Shown here: positions 33,333-38,500 of the stretch, in pieces | Layout of the letters: each line of letters begins with the position of its first letter | How positions within the stretch are numbered: position 1 is the first letter of the stretch | DNA from: Vibrio methylphosphonaticus | GTDB lineage: Bacteria; Pseudomonadota; Gammaproteobacteria; Enterobacterales; Vibrionaceae | Assembly (NCBI RefSeq): GCF_023634655.1 | Contig: NZ_JAMKMS010000030.1 | Location: forward strand, 1-38,500 | Length of the DNA: 38,500 nucleotides | Direction: 5' to 3' | Translations under genes and position numbers: made by a program | The notes under the pieces: generated by a model | What the model saw: only the letters and a program-made list of their open reading frames with translations | The model's database searches: none | Told to the model about the DNA's origin: nothing

Positions 33333-33396
33333 TACACAGAAATTGAGCTCAGACTGGTAGAGTTTGCTCTGATTAAATCATAGACATGGAGTGACG

Positions 33397-34209
33397 ATGA
33401 AATCACGAGCAAGCTTTGTTGTTAAATGTGCACTCGTTGTGTGTACGGGTATAGCCGTTGCAACGGCTTCTGAGTTTTCACCAGTAACGGCACCTGTTGA
33501 TGGGTGCCCAGGACAGTTTTTTGTAAAGAAAGCACGGGTCTTTGACGCGGTTACACTATGTGCAACTAAAGGTGTAAACAAGAGCAAATTACAGCATGCG
33601 GCTAATGTAACGGCGCAGTGGTTAGATAATGACGAGGATGGCAACGTTGATGAACCGCGATTACTTGCCCATTTACGCCGTAATCATGCAACCTTAGCAA
33701 TGTCCGAGGAAGGGTTTAGTGACGCCGCTATCGAACAGCTCACTCCGTACTTTGCTACGATGATGTTGCAAGACCTAGCTGATAATGAAACAAACCCTGT
33801 ACATGATCGTGACGCGTCGCAAGAAGAGATTCATCATTTAATCGCCAATGCAGGTTGGCAACCCATGCTACCTTCTGTATTCAGTGATAACGGGAAAGTG
33901 AATAGTCAGCTACGGCAGCAATGGCAGCTCGCTGAGGACAAGGGTTACTATCACTATGATGATCCTACTTGCGATAGTGCATGTAAAACCATTGAGTTCT
34001 TGTATTTAGGCACCGCCGCATATTTAGCATCGACTGCTGATCTAACAAGTGATGAGATGCGACTAAAATCTCGTCAAGAGTTACAGCATTCTCTACCCGA
34101 ATTGGTTAACATTTTTGAGTCGCCGCAATATCATTATCCGACAGTAAAGTGGCCAGATGGACGTTATCCCGTGTTATCGTCGATTCGTTATACTGGTCAA
34201 GGGTTTTAG
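33397..34209 (+). CDS. Secreted protein with an EF-hand-like loop, unknown function
   Basis: A 270-residue precursor with a signal peptide to about residue 25 (VATAS-EFS). ATG at 33397 is chosen because GGAG is 5 bases upstream; the GTG at 33391 overlaps that site. The mature protein has five cysteines (Cys37, Cys55, and a pair in DPTCDSACKT) and an acidic loop DNDEDGNVDEPR at 77-88 that follows the EF-hand pattern D-x-D-x-D-G-x-x-D but has Arg at position 12. Probably a calcium-binding exported or periplasmic protein. No family was recognised and no neighbour suggests a pathway. Confidence 0.75.
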   Translation: MKSRASFVVKCALVVCTGIAVATASEFSPVTAPVDGCPGQFFVKKARVFDAVTLCATKGVNKSKLQHAANVTAQWLDNDEDGNVDEPRLLAHLRRNHATLAMSEEGFSDAAIEQLTPYFATMMLQDLADNETNPVHDRDASQEEIHHLIANAGWQPMLPSVFSDNGKVNSQLRQQWQLAEDKGYYHYDDPTCDSACKTIEFLYLGTAAYLASTADLTSDEMRLKSRQELQHSLPELVNIFESPQYHYPTVKWPDGRYPVLSSIRYTGQGF

Positions 34210-34319
34210 TAGTAGCGTAAGGGTAATGACGTGAAAACGCGTAGGGAGTACTGCATTGAGGCGTGACTCTGATCAGGACCGTGATACTCTAATTCAAATG
34301 ATGACCGAGGGAACGTAAC

Positions 34320-34817
34320 TTGATCAGGGAAGCAACGCCAGAGGACTGCACAAATTTAGCGGTTCTCGCCATAAAAGTGTGGCTAGACACCTACGCTGCA
34401 AACGGTATTCGAAAAGAATACGCTGATTATGTGCTGAACACATTCACTGAAGGCTATTTTTTGAATCGACTAACTCTACCCAACTATAGAGTGTTAGTAA
34501 GTGTATGTGATGGTGTGTTGGAAGGTTTTATCATGGTCAACTTAGCGTCTCGTTTTGAATCTGAGGACTATGGCTATGAAATTGAAAAGCTATATATACA
34601 CGCTCCATTTTCAGGGAAAGGTTTAGGGCGTGCGCTTTTGAATGACGTTGCGCAGCGTTATGGCGAGAGGTTTTGGTTATACACATGGGTGGAGAATACC
34701 TCCAATGGATTTTATCAACACCTTGGTTTTACTCAAGTTGGGCAAATATCATTCGATTTTTATGGAGTACTTGTTGAAAACCATGTGTACTTCGCCAATA
34801 AGCCAATAAGCCAATAA
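34320..34817 (+). CDS. GNAT-family N-acetyltransferase
   Basis: A 165-residue acetyltransferase with the GNAT layout: IREATPEDCTNLAVLAIKVW at the start, motif A EKLYIHAPFSGKGLGRALLNDV for acetyl-CoA, and WVENTSNGFYQHLGFTQVG (motif B). Start is TTG at 34320 with GAGGGA about 7 bases upstream; the two upstream ATGs run into a stop at once. The last residues (NKPISQ) and the stop are encoded by an octamer repeat. Substrate unknown. Confidence 0.85.
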   Translation: MIREATPEDCTNLAVLAIKVWLDTYAANGIRKEYADYVLNTFTEGYFLNRLTLPNYRVLVSVCDGVLEGFIMVNLASRFESEDYGYEIEKLYIHAPFSGKGLGRALLNDVAQRYGERFWLYTWVENTSNGFYQHLGFTQVGQISFDFYGVLVENHVYFANKPISQ

Positions 34818-34834
34818 GCCAATAAGCCAATAAG
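34795..34834. repeat. Octanucleotide repeat CCAATAAG, five copies, over the acetyltransferase stop
   Basis: Five exact units. The reading frame enters so that the third unit always supplies TAA, giving the C terminus NKPISQ whatever the number of further units; loss to fewer than three would change it. Confidence 0.9.
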
Positions 34835-35210
34835 CCTCGGGACAAATGATACCCTCGTCCGTTACTTTTCCATTCGTTGCTAATAAGCCTAACCGCCAAT
34901 CACGTGCGTTCGTTTTCCTATTAAGTCCAAAAATACCCACTACACTGTAATGAGATTTTGTTTGTAGTAATCGATCCTGTGGTTGGATAGCTACGATGTA
35001 CTGCGGACGTGTGTGGCTGTCATCCAACCCCAATTGTTACAAAATAGTAATAATTAATTTCATTTTGATGGGATTATCAAAAATCCGTAATTATTTATAC
35101 TGAGCCCAACAAAACGAAACAGCGAGTGAGCATACTCTCGGTTCGCTTTATTGCGACGTCAATTTTACCTGCTCACTGTACTGCCCTAAAGTAAACAGAA
35201 GGAAAAACCA
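34835..35210. other. Intergenic region before the formaldehyde dehydrogenase gene
   Basis: The 376-base gap holds no gene I can support. The minus-strand frame at 34749-35033 has repetitive LLAYWLIG from the octamer repeat and no homology. The right half is AT-rich and contains the promoter candidate at 35063-35101. The leader (about 110 bases) ends with AGAAGG, 8 bases before the ATG. Confidence 0.5.
35063..35101 (+). promoter_or_regulatory. Candidate promoter and operator dyad for the formaldehyde dehydrogenase gene
   Basis: TATACT (35096-35101) is a good -10 and TTATCA (35074-35079) a moderate -35 at 16 bases. A dyad TTTTGAT/ATCAAAA (35063-35069 and 35076-35082) overlaps the -35, suited to a repressor or LysR protein. 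Confidence 0.4.
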
Positions 35211-36359
35211 ATGGCACTTGAAATTAAACCAGGTCAAACATCAATTAAATCTAAAGCTATGGTAGCTTGGGCTGCTGGCGAACCACTAAAAATGGAAGAA
35301 GTTGATGTGCAACTTCCTAAAGCGGGTGAAGTGCTTGTTCGCATCGTTGCAACGGGTGTATGCCACACTGACGCGTTCACGCTTTCTGGAGACGATCCAG
35401 AAGGTATCTTCCCCTCAATTTTGGGTCACGAGGGTGGCGGCATTGTTGAGATGATCGGTGAAGGTGTGACTAGTGTTGAAGTTGGTGATCATGTCATCCC
35501 TCTATACACAGCAGAGTGTGGCGTTTGTAAGTTCTGTACTTCTGGCAAAACAAACTTATGCCAAGCGGTTCGTGAAACACAAGGTCAAGGCCTAATGCCA
35601 GACGGCACAAGCCGCTTCTCTATTAATGGCGAGACAATTTTCCATTATATGGGGTGTTCAACGTTCTCTGAATACACCGTACTGCCGGAAATTTCACTAG
35701 CGAAAGTTGCTAAAGAAGCACCACTTGAAGAAGTGTGTTTACTTGGCTGCGGAGTTACAACAGGCATGGGCGCTGTGCTAAATACGGCTAAAGTACAACA
35801 AGGCGATACGGTTGCGGTATTTGGTCTTGGTGGTATCGGTCTTTCTGCCATTATCGGTGCACGCATGGCAGGCGCGAAAACGATCATTGGCATAGATATC
35901 AACGAAAGTAAGTTTGAGCTAGCGAAACAACTGGGCGCGACGGATTGTATCAACCCGACGAAATTTGATAAGCCAATTCAAGACGTGATAGTTGAGATGA
36001 CAGATGGCGGCGTTGATTACTCTTTCGAGTGTATCGGTAATGTTAACGTGATGCGTCAAGCGCTAGAGTGTTGTCATAAAGGGTGGGGCGAATCCGTGAT
36101 CATCGGTGTGGCTGGTGCGGGTCAAGAGATCGCTACTCGTCCATTCCAACTGGTGACGGGTCGAGTATGGCGTGGTTCTGCTTTCGGTGGTGTAAAAGGC
36201 CGCTCAGAGCTACCTGAAATCGTTAACCGCTACATGGCGGGTGAATTTGGACTGCAAGAATTCATTACTCACACTATGGGCCTACAAGACGTGAATGAAG
36301 CGTTCGAACTCATGCATAAAGGCGAGTCAATCCGTACTGTCCTTCATATGGATAGATAG
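35211..36359 (+). CDS. frmA: S-(hydroxymethyl)glutathione dehydrogenase / class III alcohol dehydrogenase
   Basis: Cytosolic zinc enzyme that oxidises the formaldehyde-glutathione adduct to S-formylglutathione with NAD; also acts on S-nitrosoglutathione. 382 residues, close to family length. Catalytic zinc ligands Cys51, His73-Glu74 (GHEGGG) and a later Cys in LLGCGVTTG; structural zinc Cys103, 106, 109, 117; Rossmann motif GLGGIGLS. AGAAGG lies 8 bases before the ATG. The usual partner, S-formylglutathione hydrolase, is not next to it: a terminator and 416 non-coding bases follow. The gene is also called adhC. Confidence 0.95.
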   Translation: MALEIKPGQTSIKSKAMVAWAAGEPLKMEEVDVQLPKAGEVLVRIVATGVCHTDAFTLSGDDPEGIFPSILGHEGGGIVEMIGEGVTSVEVGDHVIPLYTAECGVCKFCTSGKTNLCQAVRETQGQGLMPDGTSRFSINGETIFHYMGCSTFSEYTVLPEISLAKVAKEAPLEEVCLLGCGVTTGMGAVLNTAKVQQGDTVAVFGLGGIGLSAIIGARMAGAKTIIGIDINESKFELAKQLGATDCINPTKFDKPIQDVIVEMTDGGVDYSFECIGNVNVMRQALECCHKGWGESVIIGVAGAGQEIATRPFQLVTGRVWRGSAFGGVKGRSELPEIVNRYMAGEFGLQEFITHTMGLQDVNEAFELMHKGESIRTVLHMDR

Positions 36360-36395
36360 CGTTTAGTCTTCGCATGTCATGTTTAAACTAAAAAC

Positions 36396-36426
36396 AAAGC
36401 CTCGACGAATTAGTCGAGGCTTTTTT
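36396..36426 (+). terminator. Rho-independent terminator after frmA
   Basis: AAAGCCTCGAC (36396-36406) pairs with GTCGAGGCTTT (36413-36423), loop 6 bases, with six Ts at 36421-36426. Confidence 0.9.
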
Positions 36427-36839
36427 AATTTAAGAATAAGTAGGATTGTTTTAGGCGCCAAACAGCCGTTAACGACGAAAAATTCCGACTCGTGGTTCAT
36501 TTAAAATTAAGCGGTGTTACTGGTAGCGCGAGCTTAGGTGGCGATGAAAGTTACGGTGTTCGTGGATCGGTACGGTCACTGACTTCTGCCCATTTTTTTA
36601 GATTAAACCTAAGAAGAAACATCGTCATTCCCTTGAACGAGGGAATCTCATTCAGCGCGTTACGAACTTAACCAAATTAACTTAATTTAAGTGTTTCCAT
36701 TGTCTACGCGCTTTATGAGAACGGCCGATGTTGTTATTGGAGGAAAACGGAAACTAAACCGTTTATACCCCCCAAAGCGTACGTACATTATTTACCTAGG
36801 AAGTACGCAGTGAAAGGCATGCTTACTAGTAAGAGATCG
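36427..36839. repeat. Non-coding region with a Vibrio-type dispersed repeat
   Basis: No gene is supported. About 36480-36650 includes a frame reading SGVTGSASLGGDESYGVRG and SAHFFRLNLRRNIVIP, which I associate with an intergenic repeat found many times in Vibrio genomes (recalled, not searched). Its right part carries the hairpin ATTCCCT/AGGGAAT (36627-36646) of the CGTCATTCCC...GGGAATCTC type. Further right are a perfect 7-bp dyad AAATTAA-C-TTAATTT (36674-36688), AAACGG/CCGTTT (36745-36764) and GCGTAC/GTACGC (36777-36808), the last two near the 3' end of the SDR gene and possible weak terminators. Confidence 0.5.
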
Positions 36840-37445
36840 TTAAGCGTCAACGAACAGTACTTTGCCATTGATGAAGCCGTCAACGGAACGTTCAAACGCC
36901 TTACCAACGAGTTTTCCTGGCACTGGTTCAAAGCCTGGCATCATTTCACCATATACGCCCCATGCTTCTTCCAATACTGTTGGGTTCACAACGTTGATGC
37001 GTGTACCACGTGGCATTTCGTTTGCAACACACTTAACAAAGGTATCGATTGCACCACTTGTAGTGGCATCCGCAATCGCATAAGGGATAGGTTTTACATT
37101 TAAGATGCCACTGATTAAAGTGAATGAACCGTTATCTGCGATGTACTCTTGGCCAATACGAACAAGGTTGATTTGCCCCATCATTTTGCTCATTACCGTG
37201 GTCATCCACTGTGATTCGCTCATTTCTGCGAACGTTGCATACTCACAAAAACCAACCGTGTTAACCACAGCATCAAAATGACCGACTTTTTCATATAATG
37301 CTCGAATCGAGTTTTCATCGGTGATATCAACAATATGGTCAACATTACCAGAACGGCCTGCGGTAATGACCTTATGGTTACCTAAACCAGTTAAAGCCGC
37401 TTGTCCCATTTTACCCAAAGCACCAATTAGAATGACTGTTTTCAT
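36840..37445 (-). CDS. Atypical short-chain dehydrogenase/reductase
   Basis: A 201-residue NAD(P)-binding protein. N-terminal Rossmann motif IGALGKMGQAA (GxxGxxG), then VNTVGFCEY (NAG-like motif), SGSFTLISG-type strand (NGSFTLISGIL) and the loop PIPYAIADATTSGAID. Classical SDRs have YxxxK here; this protein has YAIAD, without the lysine, so catalysis may differ. ATG at 37445 is chosen because GGAG lies 8-9 bases upstream; the frame extends ten codons further. It is divergent from a LysR regulator with a LysR-type box between, so it is probably the regulated target. Confidence 0.82.
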   Translation of the reverse strand: MKTVILIGALGKMGQAALTGLGNHKVITAGRSGNVDHIVDITDENSIRALYEKVGHFDAVVNTVGFCEYATFAEMSESQWMTTVMSKMMGQINLVRIGQEYIADNGSFTLISGILNVKPIPYAIADATTSGAIDTFVKCVANEMPRGTRINVVNPTVLEEAWGVYGEMMPGFEPVPGKLVGKAFERSVDGFINGKVLFVDA

Positions 37446-37523
37446 GACTTTCTCCGTCTCTATGATTTGTTTCAACAGGGGCCATGTTAGCGACTACCAA
37501 AAACAAATAGAAACAACATTATT

Positions 37524-37538
37524 TTGTAAGTGATACAA
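37524..37538. promoter_or_regulatory. Candidate LysR-type box between SDR and regulator genes
   Basis: TTGTA-AGTGA-TACAA is a perfect 5-bp dyad that fits the LysR T-N11-A pattern (T at 37525, A at 37537). It lies 40 bases before the regulator start and about 80 before the SDR start. Confidence 0.55.
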
Positions 37539-37577
37539 TAAAAATTGGTAACACTACGCTGAGCAAAGGTAACTTAG

Positions 37578-38471
37578 GTGAATAAGCTAGATAGGTTAGA
37601 TATTAAACAACTCAGGGTCTTTCAGGCGTTGATTCGAGAGCAGAGTGCATCCAAGGCAGCAAGTCAACTCGGCTTAACCCAGCAAGCGGTGAGCGAGCAA
37701 CTCAAAAAACTCCGTGATGTATTTGGAGACCGACTGTTCCTTAGAAAAACCAATGGCTTTGTACCTACGCCTTTAGCAGAAGAACTCTCTCTAGAAATCG
37801 ATAAACTGCTTCGGGATTTTCAAACTCTCCTCTCTCCAAAAACGTTTGATCCAACAACGGTAAAAGGTACCTATGTCATAGCCGCTACAGATTATGCACA
37901 ACAAGTCGTTCTGCCACCGTTAATTGCAATGTTGAGAGTTCAATCGCCAAACCTAAAAATCATTGTTAGAGACTTTGAGTTAGACAAGTTAAATGACTTA
38001 ACGGAAAGTGGAAAAGTGAATTTAGCGATAGCATTTCCTGACTATATCCCCGAGTCTTATCCAATTATTAAGTTGTTTGAAGAACATCATGTGTGTATCA
38101 CATCCCATCATTCAACGATTTCCAAAGTAAGTCCGTCACTCGAAGAAATCGCAGCCTATCCAGCGATTATCGCTTCGCCTTCAAGGCCCAACTTTAAGGG
38201 ATCAATAGATGACTGGTTCAAGCAGTATGGTTTAGAGCGTAATGTTGTTGTCTCAGCACCTTGTTTCTCCGTGGTGCCTCTTTATCTTGAAACAACCGAT
38301 TCTATTGCTTTTTTACCATCGAGAGCGATTGAGGGACTAAGCGTGACGAAAATTGATATGAGTGAGTCACCCGAGCCGTTTGATGTTATCGCCGCATGGC
38401 ACCCAAGGTATAGCGACGATCCGCTACAAAAGTGGGTGGTTTCTCTATTGGAGGAACAGTATTTCGGATAG
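37578..38471 (+). CDS. LysR-family transcriptional regulator
   Basis: A 297-residue regulator. The N-terminal helix-turn-helix (SASKAASQLGLTQQAVSEQLKKLRDVFGDRLFLRK) is of the NodD/SyrM-like 'DxxQLRVFQAL' subgroup; the effector-binding domain covers about 90-297. Start is GTG at 37578 with AAAGG about 8 bases upstream; no in-frame ATG is close. It is divergent from the SDR gene, with a LysR-type box between. The ligand is unknown. Confidence 0.92.
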   Translation: MNKLDRLDIKQLRVFQALIREQSASKAASQLGLTQQAVSEQLKKLRDVFGDRLFLRKTNGFVPTPLAEELSLEIDKLLRDFQTLLSPKTFDPTTVKGTYVIAATDYAQQVVLPPLIAMLRVQSPNLKIIVRDFELDKLNDLTESGKVNLAIAFPDYIPESYPIIKLFEEHHVCITSHHSTISKVSPSLEEIAAYPAIIASPSRPNFKGSIDDWFKQYGLERNVVVSAPCFSVVPLYLETTDSIAFLPSRAIEGLSVTKIDMSESPEPFDVIAAWHPRYSDDPLQKWVVSLLEEQYFG

Positions 38472-38500
38472 GTCGCTTCGATAGTGGTTACATCACACGT

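Noticed and set aside
34795..34834. Octamer repeat as a CRISPR-like or phase-variation switch
   Set aside because: Units are contiguous without spacers, and the stop codon always falls in the third unit, so more copies do not alter the protein.
34749..35033. A 94-codon minus-strand frame with LLAYWLIG repeats
   Set aside because: The repeats come from the CCAATAAG octamers read backwards and the frame overlaps the acetyltransferase gene.
36810..37103. Open plus-strand frames opposite the SDR gene
   Set aside because: Shadows of the minus-strand SDR coding sequence, which has a clear Rossmann motif and ribosome site.

Overview
The window looks like chromosomal DNA of a Vibrio (Vibrionaceae). 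The basis is moderate GC content, the protein sequences, and a core block rplY - histidine kinase - response regulator - PepSY protein - radD - rsuA - bcr - DUF2913, whose order I recall from Vibrio chromosome I; this was not checked by search. No tRNA, rRNA, CRISPR array, insertion sequence or phage genes were seen. Most genes are housekeeping, envelope or regulatory.

Layout. 1-571: the tail of a MazE-like antitoxin remnant, then non-coding DNA with a terminator. 572-8216: ribosomal protein L25; a PepSY/response regulator/sensor kinase operon; RadD helicase divergent from RsuA pseudouridine synthase; a Bcr/CflA drug exporter coupled to a DUF2913 protein. 8217-8554: an intergenic stretch with two degenerate tandem arrays (13 bp x 6 and 7 bp x 11) around a terminator. 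8555-11556: a Crp/Fnr-type regulator divergent from a FadL-family porin, then a small beta-barrel-like protein. 11622-16991: a three-gene operon read leftward, with a membrane-anchored DUF2760 protein followed by two divergent Hsp70-like proteins. 17339-19509: a periplasmic-sensing diguanylate cyclase and a DEDDh exonuclease. 19640-22686: a TerB-like protein, then a PhoD-like phosphatase coupled to a small unknown protein. 22948-24270: a MipA/OmpV-type outer membrane protein with a possible PagL-like second half. 24431-28357: HrpA helicase, starting at TTG. 28527-30903: two small outer membrane barrels and two lipoproteins. 31010-33276: a LysR regulator divergent from an MFS exporter that has a 14-codon overlapping leader ORF. 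33397-34817: a secreted protein with an EF-hand-like loop and a GNAT acetyltransferase. 35211-36359: glutathione-dependent formaldehyde dehydrogenase. 36424-36839: non-coding DNA with a Vibrio-type dispersed repeat. 36840-38471: an atypical SDR divergent from a LysR regulator.

The best candidate for a poorly described system is the DUF2760-Hsp70-Hsp70 operon. Two Hsp70-like ATPases, sharing family-specific motifs not found in DnaK, are translationally or operonically linked to a membrane protein with a long charged VEK-repeat stalk, and no J-protein or GrpE is nearby. A second theme is the number of short tandem repeats (6, 7, 8, 8, 13 and 16 bp units). Three of them lie across the stop codons of unrelated genes.
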